A stretch of DNA of 42,730 nt from Chloroflexota bacterium. Lineage in GTDB: Bacteria > Chloroflexota > Dehalococcoidia > Bin125. The DNA lies in contig QGNQ01000014.1 in the NCBI GenBank assembly GCA_003228175.2, forward strand, positions 1 through 42,730. The letters are read 5' to 3'. Every line of letters begins with the position of its first letter. The stretch's first letter is position 1. The position numbers and the translations under genes were made by a program. This document shows positions 1-9,651 of this stretch, one piece after another. The notes under the pieces were generated by a model. It searched no databases. It saw only the letters and a program-made list of their open reading frames with translations, and was not told the origin of the DNA.

Positions 1-189
1 CGCGGGCGCGTCCATCTCCAGCTCGCCTGCCCCGGGGGCCGCGCCCGTCAGCACCGCCGCTGTCGTCAGCATCTTCATCGCCCGATGCCCGTCGCCGCAC
101 TCGGTTGACGGCTCAGCCGCCGCCGTGATCGGCCGCAACTGCTCGAACTTCGCATTGCACCTGCGGCAGTAGTACTCGTAAATCGGCAT
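1..189 (-). CDS. FmdB-type zinc ribbon protein, 3' end cut by window edge
   Basis: The reading frame starts with ATG at 189 and runs off the window, giving 63 visible residues. It begins MPIYEYYCRRCNAKFEQL, the signature of the FmdB/CxxC_CXXC_SSSS zinc-ribbon family: small proteins of uncertain function often annotated as regulators. The first knuckle (Cys-x2-Cys, residues 8-11) is intact. The second, usually CPxCG, is reduced here to ECGDGH, so one Cys is missing or replaced by His, and zinc binding may be altered. A good Shine-Dalgarno AAGGAG lies 7 bases before the ATG, which supports the start. It is the last gene visible in the minus-strand block, 89 bases after the DinB-like gene. The family call is firm; the biological role is unknown. 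Confidence 0.8.
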   Translation of the reverse strand, partial: MPIYEYYCRRCNAKFEQLRPITAAAEPSTECGDGHRAMKMLTTAAVLTGAAPGAGELEMDAPA

Positions 190-278
190 CAAACGACTCC
201 TTGCAGGGGCGCATACATCCCTGCGCGAGCATATGGAGACCCGCCCAGACCGGTCAACGCGGACCGATCCCCGCCGCC

Positions 279-683
279 TCAGCGCTCCGCGATCTGCAGC
301 GCGTGCATGTTCAAATGGTGGGCCACCAAGACCACCGTGGCGTACATCTGTCCCAAGACCGGCGACGGCTTCTCCAGGTCCGCGTCGCTGATCTGATTCA
401 GCACCGCCATCACGTCCGACTCGACCTCACGCAGCGCCGTCGCGGCCGCCTCCGCCGACTCCAACGTGAGCGTCCGTTCCGCCGGCGCCTCAACACCGAT
501 CACGTCCGCGATCGCCCGCGAGAAGTACAGGTCCGTCTGCAACGCGTGCTCCGCGGTCCCTCGCACGGTCCACTCGCCGCCGTCCGCCGGATCGCCCCAG
601 CTCTCGGCCGCCCCGGCCATACTCCGACCCAGCCGCACCCGGGCCTCCTGTGTTTGTCCAACCAATTCCTTCGCGTCAGGCAT
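279..683 (-). CDS. DinB-like four-helix-bundle protein (putative metal-dependent thiol transferase/hydrolase fold)
   Basis: This is a 134-residue protein with the pattern of the DinB/YfiT/MDMPI superfamily: an early segment GGEWTVRGTAEHALQ that supplies the first His, then a C-terminal helix AHHLNMHALQIAER with the paired His residues (H-x3-H) that usually complete a divalent-metal site. Characterised relatives use bacillithiol, mycothiol or other thiols, or are of unknown function; nothing here identifies the substrate. The length is normal for a minimal DinB domain. The start is supported by AAAGGAG 5 bases before the ATG. It lies 30 bases downstream of rpoD and may be read from the same transcript. 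The fold assignment is fairly confident; the function is not. Confidence 0.75.
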   Translation of the reverse strand: MPDAKELVGQTQEARVRLGRSMAGAAESWGDPADGGEWTVRGTAEHALQTDLYFSRAIADVIGVEAPAERTLTLESAEAAATALREVESDVMAVLNQISDADLEKPSPVLGQMYATVVLVAHHLNMHALQIAER

Positions 684-713
684 ACAGACTCCTTTACCGT
701 CCTTGCTAGTCCG

Positions 714-2684
714 CTACTCCAGGTAGTCTCGGAGCCGCTTCGACCGCGACGGATGTCGCAGCTTGCGCAGCGCCTTCGCCTCGATCTGGCGGATGCGTTC
801 CCGGGTGACCCCAAACTCCCGCCCTACCTCCTCCAGCGTCCGGCTGCGTCCATCCTCCAGCCCGAAGCGCAACTGCAGCACCCGCCGCTCCCGCAGCGTC
901 AGCGAAGCCAGCACGTCCTCAACCGTCTCCTTGAGCAGTTGCTGGCTCGCCGCGTCCGCCGGCGCCAGCGTGTCCGTGTCCGGCACAAAGTCGCCCAGAT
1001 GAGAGTCTTCCTCCTCGCCGATCGGCGTCTCCAGCGAGACCGGCTCCTGCGACACCTTGATAATCTCCCGCACCCGCTCGGCCGGCAGATCCATGCCCCG
1101 CCCGATCTCTTCCGACGTTGGCTCGCGCCCGTACTCCTGCACCAGCCGCCGCGACACCCGCACCAGCTTGTTGATCGTCTCCACCATGTGCACCGGAATC
1201 CGGATCGTCCGTGCTTGGTCCGCGATCGCGCGCGTGATCGCCTGCCGAATCCACCACGTCGCGTACGTCGAGAACTTGTATCCCTTGCGGTAGTCGAACT
1301 TCTCCACCGCTCGGATCAGCCCAATGTTGCCCTCCTGAATCAGATCCAGCAGCGACATGCCGCGCCCGATGTACTTCTTCGCCACCGATACCACCAGACG
1401 CAGGTTCGCCTCCGTCAGCCGCTTCTCCGCCCGGTAAGAGTCCTCCTTCAGCCGGTCGAAGCGACGCTCATAGCGCCGATCCAGTGGCGCCAGCTTGCGC
1501 ATCACCGTGCGCGCGTCCGGGTCCAGCTTCTCCCAGCCCCCCATCGCCTTCGCCGAACGCGTCAACAGATCCGACGTCAGAATGTGCGTCACCACCGACA
1601 GACGCACCACCAACTCCTCCGCATCGCCCTCCGTCACCCGTAGCCGCTTCTGCAGCAGACTGCGCAGCTCCTCGTCCATCTCCCCATCGATCCGCGCGCG
1701 GAACGTCGCATCGTCGATCAGCTCGATCGGCGTCAAATCCTTCAGCTTCAGCGCTTTCGCCACCTCACGCGTCGCACGCTCCAGATCCTTTAACTGATCC
1801 ATCAGCAGCAGGAACATCTCCAGCGACGTCGGCTCACGATGGTGGAACTCCGCGAACGCCTCCGCGATGTCGTGCAGCCAGTTGCCCTCCTCCATCTGCC
1901 GCGCCAGGTACTTCTCGTCCGCCGCCGACAGCAGGAACACCCGGCCGATCTCCCGCAGGTACATCCGCACCGGGTCATCGATCCCCTCGCCCTCTTCGGC
2001 GAACTTGCCCAGCGCAAGCCGCGGACGTGCCGCCGTTGCCCCCTCCTGACGAGCCCGGCGCGCCTTGATTTTCTCCTGGTCCAGCGTCTCCAGGATCGAC
2101 AGCCCCCGCGGCAACTGCGCCTCATCGATCCGCTTCGCCACGGTCCGACGCGCCGCCGCCTTCTGCGGCGTCGGCGCCGCCTTCGTCGACTTCTTGGTCG
2201 TCGTCTTCGGGCGCTCCGACAGGTTGATCGAGCGCTTCCCCGCCGGCATCGAGAACTCATCCACCGGGGCCGTCAGCGCGCGCACCTTCCGTTCCGCGTC
2301 ATTGGTCGCGGCCGGCTTCGGCTTGCGCTGGGTCGGCGCCTCCGCCGTCATCCGACGCGTCACCGGCGCACGCTTGCGCGCGCTGCTCGGCTTCGCTCCA
2401 CTCCCGTTCGATGCCGCCCCATTCGATCCGCCCGCCGCGGGCTTCCGCCTCCGACTGGTCGCTGATTTGGCCTTCGTCCCAGCAGCGCTCTTCGTGCCAG
2501 CAGCGCTCTTCGTCCCACCAGTGCGCTTCGTCGCAGCGCCGTTTCGGCTGGCAGCAGTGGCCTTCTTCGCCGCCGGCTTCCGAGCCGTCTTCGTCGCGAC
2601 TGCCGCCTGAGCCCCCCGCTTCTTGGGCGCAGTCTTCGCCTTCGCCTTCACTGCTGGCGTCTTCGCGGTCTTCGTGGGGCTCAT
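714..2684 (-). CDS. rpoD: Primary RNA polymerase sigma factor (sigma-70/RpoD)
   Basis: This 656-residue protein is a group-1 sigma factor that directs RNA polymerase to housekeeping promoters. Region 1.2 ([12 protein letters not shown], about residue 235) is followed by a non-conserved spacer. The core-binding and -10-recognition region 2 starts near residue 424 ([17 protein letters not shown], then [17 protein letters not shown] and [13 protein letters not shown]). Region 3 follows, and region 4 with its helix-turn-helix ([18 protein letters not shown]) occupies about 595-656. About the first 200 residues replace the usual acidic region 1.1 with a Lys/Ala/Arg-rich, histone-H1-like tail that includes a short tandem GTKSAA repeat. 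The ATG overlaps the dnaG stop (ATGA), so the two are translationally coupled, the classical dnaG-rpoD macromolecular-synthesis pairing. Identity is certain; the tail's function is unknown. Confidence 0.98.
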   Translation of the reverse strand: MSPTKTAKTPAVKAKAKTAPKKRGAQAAVATKTARKPAAKKATAASRNGAATKRTGGTKSAAGTKSAAGTKAKSATSRRRKPAAGGSNGAASNGSGAKPSSARKRAPVTRRMTAEAPTQRKPKPAATNDAERKVRALTAPVDEFSMPAGKRSINLSERPKTTTKKSTKAAPTPQKAAARRTVAKRIDEAQLPRGLSILETLDQEKIKARRARQEGATAARPRLALGKFAEEGEGIDDPVRMYLREIGRVFLLSAADEKYLARQMEEGNWLHDIAEAFAEFHHREPTSLEMFLLLMDQLKDLERATREVAKALKLKDLTPIELIDDATFRARIDGEMDEELRSLLQKRLRVTEGDAEELVVRLSVVTHILTSDLLTRSAKAMGGWEKLDPDARTVMRKLAPLDRRYERRFDRLKEDSYRAEKRLTEANLRLVVSVAKKYIGRGMSLLDLIQEGNIGLIRAVEKFDYRKGYKFSTYATWWIRQAITRAIADQARTIRIPVHMVETINKLVRVSRRLVQEYGREPTSEEIGRGMDLPAERVREIIKVSQEPVSLETPIGEEEDSHLGDFVPDTDTLAPADAASQQLLKETVEDVLASLTLRERRVLQLRFGLEDGRSRTLEEVGREFGVTRERIRQIEAKALRKLRHPSRSKRLRDYLE

Positions 2685-4606
2685 GCTCCCGCCTCTCCCT
2701 TGGCCGTCGTCGTGTCTGCCTCGTCTGCCGACCCATCATCCCGGTGCTGATGCAGCGCGATCGCCCGCGCATGACTCTCCAAAACGCTCGCCGCTGGCGA
2801 CTCCTCGTCACTGTCCGGGCGCGTGCTGCGCTCCCCCGCCAACGCGTAGGCCGCGTCATGCAGCACCAGCACGCCCACCTCTCGCTGCTGCTCCTCCACG
2901 ATCTGCACCTGGGCCCTGGCGTCCTCTTGCCGGCGCAGATGGCACATCTTGGCGCTGATCTGCCGCGCCGCCACCCGCGGCTGCGCCGCCAGCGGCGGAT
3001 CGATCGGCGACCCGCGCAGCTCCGTCGCCAGCGCCTCCAACTCGGGCCCAAGCTCAGCCGTGGCATCAGGCCCCAGCAGCGCGCTCAGCAGCGCCCGTCG
3101 TTGCGAATCGGACACCCCCGCCGTCGCGCCCGGATCGACATCGGCCGCGGCCGCGGGACTGTGCTGCAAGAGTCGAATCAGCGTCTCCGCATGCCGATCG
3201 ATCCGGGTCAACGGTCGCGGGCGCGGCGCAGGTTCGCCCGCGACCGTTGACGCGCGCAGATGTGCCGGCACTGGCGTCGCCGGCGTGCCCCGCCCCCGCA
3301 GCGACGCAACATCCACCCGGCACAGCTGCGCCAGCCGTTGCAAATAGTCGGCTCGCACCACCGGATCGCTCGTCGTCGTGACCAGCGGCAGCAACTCCTC
3401 CAGCAGCGCGCTGCGCTCCCGCGGGCTCTCCAAGTCGTGTTCCTCACGACTCCGGCGGAACCGATAGTCCACGTAACCGGGCGCCTCCGCGACCAGTGTC
3501 GCCCAGCGCTCCGGATCCAGCCGGATCAGATCGTCCGGATCGTGTCCCACCGGCAACTCGATAATGCGGATATCGGCCGCCAACGTGTTCTGCATCTTCA
3601 CCAAACCATGCGCCGTCACCACCGGTTGTGGCTCCGTGCCCACCGCCTCGCGCGTCGTATCGATGCCCCGCACCGTCGCTGCCGCCCCCGCCGCGTCGGC
3701 GTCCAGCGCCAGCAGGATATTGCGCGTCAACGGCTTGATCAGCGCCACCTGCTTCTCCGTCAGCGCCGTCCCCATCGACGCCACCACGTGCGTCTGCTCG
3801 TGCTGGTGCGCCGCAATCACATCCATGTACCCCTCGACCACAATCACCCGGTCCACGCCCCGCACCGACTCCCGTGAGCGGTCCAGCCCGTACAGCAGCG
3901 AGCTCTTGTCGAACAACGGCGTCTGCGGCGTATTCAGGTACTTCACATCCCCGTCCGCCAGCGCCCGCGCACCAAAGCCCACGCAGCGGCCCTGCGGGTC
4001 ACGGATCGGGAACACCAGCCGCCCACGAAACCGGTCGCGCGGCCCCTCGTCGCCGTCGACACTGAGCCCCGCGCCCCCGATCTCATCGGCATTGAATCCA
4101 CGCGCGCTCAGGTATCCCCGCAGCGCATCGGAGGACCGCGGCGCATAGCCCAGCCCGAACGCCTCCGACACCGCTTCCGACACGCCCCGCCGCTCGATGT
4201 AGCCCCGCGCCTCCTCGGCCTCCGCCTCCTCCAGCAGACCGTGCCGGAAAAAGCTCGCCGCCGCTTCGTTCGCGCTCCGCAAGCGTTGCAAGCGCTTCTC
4301 GCGCTCTTCCGCCTGCGCGTCCATCGGCGTCAACCGCACCCCTGCCCGATCGGCCAGAATGCCCAGCGCCTCCCGAAACTCCACACCCTGATGCCGCATC
4401 ACCCACGAGAACACATCGCCGCCCTCGCTACACGCGCCGAAGCAGCGCCACGTCTGGCGACTCGGATCAACCACAAAGGACGGCGTCTTCTCGCTGTGGA
4501 ACGGGCAGAGCGCCTTGAAGCTGCGCCCCGCTTTGCGCAGCTGCACCGACTCGCCCACCAGGTCGGCGATGTCGACGCGCGCCTTGACCTCATCCACGAC
4601 GGTCAA
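2681..4606 (-). CDS. dnaG: DNA primase DnaG
   Basis: DnaG makes RNA primers at the replication fork. The N-terminal zinc domain reads [11 protein letters not shown] followed by [13 protein letters not shown], so the second Cys pair is spaced C-x3-C instead of the usual C-x2-C. The TOPRIM catalytic core shows [13 protein letters not shown] and the acidic LALDADAAG motif. The C-terminal part is divergent, as expected for the helicase-interaction domain. I chose the TTG at 4606 because GGGGAG lies 6 bases upstream; the frame stays open to a TTG at 4633, and a GTG three codons inside is also possible. With this start the protein is 641 residues, a normal length. It is followed by rpoD with an ATGA overlap and preceded by its own predicted promoter. 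Confidence 0.96.
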   Translation of the reverse strand: MTVVDEVKARVDIADLVGESVQLRKAGRSFKALCPFHSEKTPSFVVDPSRQTWRCFGACSEGGDVFSWVMRHQGVEFREALGILADRAGVRLTPMDAQAEEREKRLQRLRSANEAAASFFRHGLLEEAEAEEARGYIERRGVSEAVSEAFGLGYAPRSSDALRGYLSARGFNADEIGGAGLSVDGDEGPRDRFRGRLVFPIRDPQGRCVGFGARALADGDVKYLNTPQTPLFDKSSLLYGLDRSRESVRGVDRVIVVEGYMDVIAAHQHEQTHVVASMGTALTEKQVALIKPLTRNILLALDADAAGAAATVRGIDTTREAVGTEPQPVVTAHGLVKMQNTLAADIRIIELPVGHDPDDLIRLDPERWATLVAEAPGYVDYRFRRSREEHDLESPRERSALLEELLPLVTTTSDPVVRADYLQRLAQLCRVDVASLRGRGTPATPVPAHLRASTVAGEPAPRPRPLTRIDRHAETLIRLLQHSPAAAADVDPGATAGVSDSQRRALLSALLGPDATAELGPELEALATELRGSPIDPPLAAQPRVAARQISAKMCHLRRQEDARAQVQIVEEQQREVGVLVLHDAAYALAGERSTRPDSDEESPAASVLESHARAIALHQHRDDGSADEADTTTAKGEAGA

Positions 4607-4662
4607 TCGGCACTCCCCGGACCGCGGCCTCAACCTTCTGGCGGGCGCGATCTGTGCCGCAA

Positions 4663-4692
4663 ATTGTAGCTGTCAAATGACCCATTTGACAG
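4663..4692 (-). promoter_or_regulatory. Predicted dnaG-rpoD promoter with an operator-like palindrome
   Basis: On the minus strand a -10 box TACAAT (4668-4663, five of six consensus bases) lies 18 bases after CTGTCA (4692-4687, four of six matches to TTGACA). The space between is filled by a perfect inverted repeat, TGTCAAATG-N3-CATTTGACA (4671-4691), whose distal arm overlaps the -35 and whose proximal arm ends two bases before the -10. A protein bound there would be expected to block RNA polymerase. The start site would fall near 4656, leaving a leader of about 50 bases before dnaG. The palindrome is seen directly; promoter and operator function are inferred. Confidence 0.55.
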
Positions 4693-4752
4693 GATGCCCG
4701 TCCGGCAGCGTCCGGAACAAATCGGGCGCGATAGCTGGGCCGCGATAATTGG

Positions 4753-4770
4753 CGCGCCCACGGGGGCGCG
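4753..4770 (-). terminator. GC hairpin just after the CARDB gene, possible terminator
   Basis: Five bases beyond the stop codon of the CARDB gene, the arms CGCGCCC and GGGCGCG pair perfectly over 7 bases around a 4-base loop. The following sequence (CCAATTATCG on the minus strand) has only a few T residues, so this is not a strong intrinsic terminator. It could slow or end transcription before the separate dnaG promoter. Confidence 0.4.
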
Positions 4771-4774
4771 ACAG

Positions 4775-6541
4775 CTACGGCGCAAGCGTGATCGTGATCG
4801 CGTTGTTGCCGTCGTTGCTCTCCGCAATCCCATTCGCCGGGTCCACAATCGCCGACAGCGACCCACCCCCCTCAATCACCACGCTGCCCGGCAGATCCAG
4901 CGTGCCTTGCGGCGTCAAAGGCCCCGGCCCCCCGAACGACAGCTCCTCCACCACCACGCCGTCATGCACGATCAGCACGCTGATCGGTGGCTCCGCGGGG
5001 CTCCCGCCAATGTTCGTAATCCGCACGAACACCGTCCCGTCCGGCTGCAGCTGCAGCGCCTGCGGAATCAGATCCGGGCGCGACGGGGGATCGAACGTCG
5101 CGCTGATCGTGTTGTTGGACTCGTCGCTCTCCTCCACCGCGTTGTCGCTATCCACCACCACCGTGACCTCCAGCGAATCCGTCAGCGAGATCGGCAACTC
5201 CACCGCCTGGCTCCGACCCGCCGGCAGGGTCAGCAGCACCGTCGCCTCGTCCAGCACCAGCCCGTCAATCGCCCGCGTCAGGCTCACCAGCACGGGCGTA
5301 TTCGCCAGGTTGCCTTCGCCAGCGTTCGTAATCGTCACCACCACCGACTGGCCACTGCCCACGTCGATCGCCGTCGGCACCAGGTCCACCGCCGCGTCGC
5401 TTGGCTCCTCTTCCACCTCGTCCTCAGAGTCCCCGTCCGCCGGCCCAATCGTCACCGTGACCCGATCGTCAAATCGCCGGTTCGTATCTGACACCGCCAC
5501 CACCTCCACCACGAAGCTGCCCTCCCCAGTCGGTTCCCAAGGAATCGTCAGGCTGTAGGCCCCGTCGCCCAGCGGCTGCAGCCCCTCCACGTTCGCGATC
5601 GGCACCGTATCCACGAACAGCGTCATCCCGATCAGCGTGCCAACCCCATCCGCGAAGACCACGATCTCCACTTGCAGGTCCTCAGCGAAGCGGATCGTCG
5701 CGCCTTCCACCGGCGTCTGAATGCTGAGGAACCCCGCATCCGCCGGAACCGCTGCTTGCTCCTCTACCGGCTCCTCGCCGCTCTCCTCGTCATCCGCCGC
5801 CTGGGCCGACTGGGCGGCCGCCGCATCCGCCCCGCTGAGCACGTCCAGCAGGATCAGCGTACGAACCTCGCTCCCGTCCGTGGTCTCCGCCACGATCTCC
5901 GCTTGCACCGTCCCAGCCACCGTTGGCACCCACTCCAAGACACCGTCGTACACACCGGGCTCGCTCTCCACCGCCGCCGCCTCCGCCACCGCGACCCCCT
6001 CGACCTCCAAGCGGAAGCGCACCACGATCGCGTCCTGCGCGCGCGCCCGGGCCTGCAGGCGCAACGTCTCGTTCACCGCAATCTGACCGCCGCTCGTGCG
6101 GGTCGCGCTGACCGTCACGTCCCCGCCCAGCCGGGCCGGGTCGTCCGTCACTTCCACGCGGAACTCCAGCATGCTCTCTTCGCCGCTCAGCCCCTGCGCC
6201 GTCACGCTGATCGTGACGAATCCCAGCCGCAGCGGCTGCCACGGGATCGAGGCGCTGTAGGTGCCCTGCGTTGGATCGTTGACCGGCTGGGCGTCGGCCG
6301 CGATCGGCTCCCCATCCACGAACAGCGAGATCCGCGTGATCGGCTCCTCACCAGTGACCGTCACCCGGATCTCGGTCGGATCGCCGATCAGCACCACCTG
6401 CCCATCGCGCAGCGACGTCACAATCACGGCGCTCTCGTTCGCGTCAGTGTCGTCCGTGAGAATGATGATCACGACAACAGCCACCAGGGCGATCGCGCCC
6501 AGGAAGCCTGCCACAAACAGTGAACCAACGCGGCTGGTCAT
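4775..6541 (-). CDS. Membrane-anchored surface protein with Ig-like modules and two C-terminal CARDB domains
   Basis: The protein is 588 residues from the chosen ATG. Residues 7-28 form one strongly hydrophobic helix (SLFVAGFLGAIALVAVVVII) with no lipobox Cys, so it is probably an N-terminal anchor with the rest outside the cell. Two bacterial Ig-like modules with a shared LFVD...GxYS.xIPW pattern follow (roughly residues 40-130 and 270-360). Two CARDB adhesion-type domains follow at about 382-483 and 487-588, each ending in the typical acidic D-N-x-x-x-E-S-x-x-x-N-N motif. No enzyme motif is visible. The frame is open upstream to a GTG at 6658, which would add 39 residues before the anchor; a TATGAT box at 6681-6676 would suit either start. 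It sits between ppdK and dnaG without obvious functional link. Likely adhesion or cell-surface scaffolding. Confidence 0.8.
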   Translation of the reverse strand: MTSRVGSLFVAGFLGAIALVAVVVIIILTDDTDANESAVIVTSLRDGQVVLIGDPTEIRVTVTGEEPITRISLFVDGEPIAADAQPVNDPTQGTYSASIPWQPLRLGFVTISVTAQGLSGEESMLEFRVEVTDDPARLGGDVTVSATRTSGGQIAVNETLRLQARARAQDAIVVRFRLEVEGVAVAEAAAVESEPGVYDGVLEWVPTVAGTVQAEIVAETTDGSEVRTLILLDVLSGADAAAAQSAQAADDEESGEEPVEEQAAVPADAGFLSIQTPVEGATIRFAEDLQVEIVVFADGVGTLIGMTLFVDTVPIANVEGLQPLGDGAYSLTIPWEPTGEGSFVVEVVAVSDTNRRFDDRVTVTIGPADGDSEDEVEEEPSDAAVDLVPTAIDVGSGQSVVVTITNAGEGNLANTPVLVSLTRAIDGLVLDEATVLLTLPAGRSQAVELPISLTDSLEVTVVVDSDNAVEESDESNNTISATFDPPSRPDLIPQALQLQPDGTVFVRITNIGGSPAEPPISVLIVHDGVVVEELSFGGPGPLTPQGTLDLPGSVVIEGGGSLSAIVDPANGIAESNDGNNAITITLAP

Positions 6542-6727
6542 CCGGGCCCGGGGACTCCCCCTACCCGGCGCCGCTGAGCGACCGGGGGATGCGGCGACAC
6601 GTGGCAGCGTCGCTCCGTACAGGTGCAGCACCCACCCCGGGCCGACCCGCGGGAACACACCGCTGATTTCAGCACATCATATCTCGCCCCGCGCCTTCGG
6701 CGTGTGGCTCACCCGCATGACGACAAA

Positions 6728-9484
6728 TCAGCCGCCGGAGTTCCCGCTCACCGCCGGCGATCCCGCCAGCGCCGCCTGCGCGCCCGCCAGTCGCGCGATC
6801 AGCACCCGGTACGGCGAACAGGAGACGTAATCCATCCCCATCTCGTGACAGAACGCCACCGACGCCGGATTGCCGCCGTGCTCCCCGCAGATCCCAATCT
6901 TGATCGCCGGCCGCGTACGCCGCCCGCCCTCGATCCCGATCTTGATCAGCGCGCCCACACCCGCCCGGTCCAGCTCCACGAACGGATCCCGCTCCAACAG
7001 ATGCCCGGCCACGTACACCGGCAGGAACCGCCCAGCGTCATCCCGAGACAGCCCGAACGTCGTCTGCGTGAGATCGTTCGTCCCGAACGAGAAAAAATCC
7101 GCGTGCTTCGCGATCGCGTCCGACGTCACACACGCGCGCGGCAGCTCAATCATCGTGCCAATCGTGTAGTCCAGCCGCCGCCCCTGTTCCGCGAAGACCG
7201 CCTCCGCCACCCGCACCAGACGCTCCCGCGTCGTCGCCAGCTCGGACGCCGTCGCCACCAGCGGCACCATGATCTCCGGGAGCGCCACCACGCCTTCGCG
7301 GACCACCGCACAGGCCGCCTCTAGAATCGCGCGCGCCTGCACTTCATAGATCTCCGGGTACGTGATCGCCAGGCGCACGCCCCGATGCCCCAGCATCGGA
7401 TTGAACTCCGCCAGCGCCTCCACACGCTGCTGCACATCCGCCAACGACAGCCCCAAGTCGTCCGCGACCCGTTGCTGCTCCGCCGGCTCGTGCGGCAGGA
7501 ACTCGTGCAGCGGCGGGTCCAGCAGTCGAATCGTGACCGGGTATCCGTCCATCGCCCGAAAAATGCCCGCGAAGTCCTCACGCTGGATCGGCAGAATCTT
7601 GTCCAGCGCCTCGCGTCGGGCCGACTCGTCTTGGGCCAGAATCATCTCGCGCACCGCCAAGATCCGATCCTCGCCGAAGAACATGTGCTCCGTGCGGCAC
7701 AGGCCGATCCCCTCCGCGCCGAACTCGCGCGCCTTCGCCGCGTCCGCCGGCGTATCCGCATTCGTCCGCACCTTCAGCCGCCGAGCCTCGTCCGCCCAGC
7801 CCATGATCTGTTGCAGCGAGTCCGGCAGCCCCGGCTCCTCCAGCGGCACGACGCCCACCATCACCTCGCCACGCGTCCCATCGATCGAGATTGTGTCCCC
7901 GCGCGACACGGTCACCACGCCCCCACCGGGAACCTCCACCTGAAACTGCCCCGCCCCATAGTCGATCCTCAGCGCGCCGCAGCCGCTGATGCAGCACTTC
8001 CCCCACCCCCGCGCGACGACCGCCGCATGCGACGTCATCCCGCCGCGCGCCGTCAGAATGCCCTCGGCCGCCAGCATCCCCTGGATGTCCTCCGGGCTCG
8101 TCTCCACCCGGACCAGGATCACCCGCTCGCCGCGCTCCACCCATTCGCTGGCTTCCTCCGCCGAGAACACCACCTTGCCCACCGCCGCCCCCGGCGACGC
8201 GGCCAGCCCCGTCGCGATGATCTCCCGCGCGGCCCCAGCGGCGAACACCGGATGCAGCAGCTCCGAGATCTGCTCCGGGTCAATCCGGCGCAGCGCCTCC
8301 TCCCGCTCGATCATCCCCTCCCCCACCAGGTCCGTCGCCACCCGCACCATCGCGGGGCCCGTGCGCTTGCCGGTGCGCGTCTGCAGGATCCACAGCCGGC
8401 CCTGCTGCACGGTGAACTCGATATCCTGCATGTCGCGGAAGTGCTGCTCCAACCGCGTGCAGGCCTCCAGCAACGACGCGTACGTCTCCGGTTGCGCCCG
8501 CTCCATCGATACCGCAGCCGCCTGGCCCTCCGCCTTCTCCGCGATCGGGAGCGGCGTCCGCACCCCCGCCACCACATCCTCCCCCTGCGCGTTCACCAAG
8601 TACTCCCCGAAGATCCCCGGCTCCCCGCTCTTCGGGTCCCGCGTGAAGCAGACTCCCGTCGCGCAGTCATCCCCCAGATTGCCGAAGACCATCGATTGCA
8701 CGTTGCAGGCCGTGCCCCAGTCGTGCGGGTAGCCGTACAGGTCGCGATAGATCATCGCGCGATCCGTATTCCAGGAATCGAACACCGCCCCAATCGCGTT
8801 CCACAACTGCTCCCACGGGTCGTCCGGGAACTCCCGGCCCAGCGCCTCGCGTACAACCCGCTTGTAGTCGCCAACCAACGTGCGCAGCGTCTCCGCGCTC
8901 AGTTCCGTATCGCTCCCCACGCCCTGGCGGACCTTCGCCGCCTCCAGCAGCGCCTCGAACGGATCCTCTGCCAGGTCCCCGTCGCGCTTCACGCCCAGCA
9001 CGACATCGCTGTACATCGCCACGAAGCGGCGGTACGAGTCGTACGCGAACCGCGGATCCCCCGACTTCCGCGCCAGCCCCTCCGCCGTCACGTCGTTCAA
9101 GCCCAGATTGAGCACGGTGTCCATCATGCCCGGCATCGACACACGCGCCCCGGATCGCACCGACAGCAACAGCGGGTTCTCAGCGTCACCGAAGCGCGTC
9201 CCCACACGCTCTTCCACCCATTGCAGCCCGGCCCGGATCTGCGCCTTGAATCCGGGCGGATACGCTCCATCGGCGGCGTGAAAATCGTTACAGACGCGCG
9301 TTGGGATCGTGAAGCCCGGCGGCACCGGCACGCCCAGCCGGCTCATCTCGTGCAGCCCCGCCCCCTTGCCCCCCAGCAGCTCCCGCATCGACGCGTCGCC
9401 GTCGGCCACCCCGTCGCCGAAACGATAGGCGAGCTGCGCCGCCGGACTCGGGCTCGGGGCCGGTTGCGACGCAGTACTGGTCAT
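6728..9484 (-). CDS. ppdK: Pyruvate, phosphate dikinase
   Basis: PpdK interconverts pyruvate, ATP and phosphate with phosphoenolpyruvate, AMP and pyrophosphate. The 918-residue protein has the complete three-domain order. The ATP-grasp nucleotide domain begins GGKGAGLHEMSRLGVPVPPGFTI and includes TGVCFTRDPKSGEPGIFGEYL. The swivelling phosphohistidine domain carries GGMTSHAAVVARGWGKCC, with the catalytic His at about residue 486. The C-terminal TIM barrel has GLCRTEHMFF and the terminal CGEHGGNPASVAF motif. The length is about that of bacterial PPDKs (roughly 870-900), with a short Pro/Ser/Ala-rich N-terminus. It is a stand-alone gene: 167 bases separate it from glmS upstream, with a TATACT box ahead of its start. 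It could serve gluconeogenesis or PPi-linked glycolysis. Confidence 0.97.
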   Translation of the reverse strand: MTSTASQPAPSPSPAAQLAYRFGDGVADGDASMRELLGGKGAGLHEMSRLGVPVPPGFTIPTRVCNDFHAADGAYPPGFKAQIRAGLQWVEERVGTRFGDAENPLLLSVRSGARVSMPGMMDTVLNLGLNDVTAEGLARKSGDPRFAYDSYRRFVAMYSDVVLGVKRDGDLAEDPFEALLEAAKVRQGVGSDTELSAETLRTLVGDYKRVVREALGREFPDDPWEQLWNAIGAVFDSWNTDRAMIYRDLYGYPHDWGTACNVQSMVFGNLGDDCATGVCFTRDPKSGEPGIFGEYLVNAQGEDVVAGVRTPLPIAEKAEGQAAAVSMERAQPETYASLLEACTRLEQHFRDMQDIEFTVQQGRLWILQTRTGKRTGPAMVRVATDLVGEGMIEREEALRRIDPEQISELLHPVFAAGAAREIIATGLAASPGAAVGKVVFSAEEASEWVERGERVILVRVETSPEDIQGMLAAEGILTARGGMTSHAAVVARGWGKCCISGCGALRIDYGAGQFQVEVPGGGVVTVSRGDTISIDGTRGEVMVGVVPLEEPGLPDSLQQIMGWADEARRLKVRTNADTPADAAKAREFGAEGIGLCRTEHMFFGEDRILAVREMILAQDESARREALDKILPIQREDFAGIFRAMDGYPVTIRLLDPPLHEFLPHEPAEQQRVADDLGLSLADVQQRVEALAEFNPMLGHRGVRLAITYPEIYEVQARAILEAACAVVREGVVALPEIMVPLVATASELATTRERLVRVAEAVFAEQGRRLDYTIGTMIELPRACVTSDAIAKHADFFSFGTNDLTQTTFGLSRDDAGRFLPVYVAGHLLERDPFVELDRAGVGALIKIGIEGGRRTRPAIKIGICGEHGGNPASVAFCHEMGMDYVSCSPYRVLIARLAGAQAALAGSPAVSGNSGG

Positions 9485-9517
9485 GTCTCGGCCCTTCGGC
9501 TCGCGGGAAGCCCACGG

Positions 9518-9523
9518 AGTATA
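9518..9523 (-). promoter_or_regulatory. -10-like box upstream of ppdK
   Basis: TATACT on the minus strand matches the -10 consensus at five of six positions and lies 33 bases before the ppdK ATG. I see no convincing -35 element at 16-18 bases. The same hexamer occurs just ahead of cmk, of the small gene at 18584-18916, and of alaS, which supports its being a real promoter element in this genome. The rest of the 167-base ppdK-glmS gap shows no gene or clear hairpin. Confidence 0.45.
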
Positions 9524-9651
9524 TCCACGGGCCCATCTTCAGCCATGTATCCGAGTGACGCGCGCCACCGGCTTGCCGTTACGGATCCCCGCGGCCCTGG
9601 ATCTCGCGCAGCTACATAACCCCCGCGCATCGGTCCGCATCGCCAGCGACG

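Noticed and set aside
201-1643. Plus-strand open frame opposite the DinB-like gene and rpoD
   Set aside because: Arg/Gln/Leu-rich shadow crossing two well-supported genes.
4693-4752. Small RNA or gene in the rest of the CARDB-dnaG gap
   Set aside because: Only the hairpin and promoter described are visible; no start codon with a plausible frame.
7385-9619. Plus-strand open frame (about 744 codons) opposite ppdK
   Set aside because: Arg/His/Leu/Pro-rich shadow with no motif; ppdK is unambiguous.
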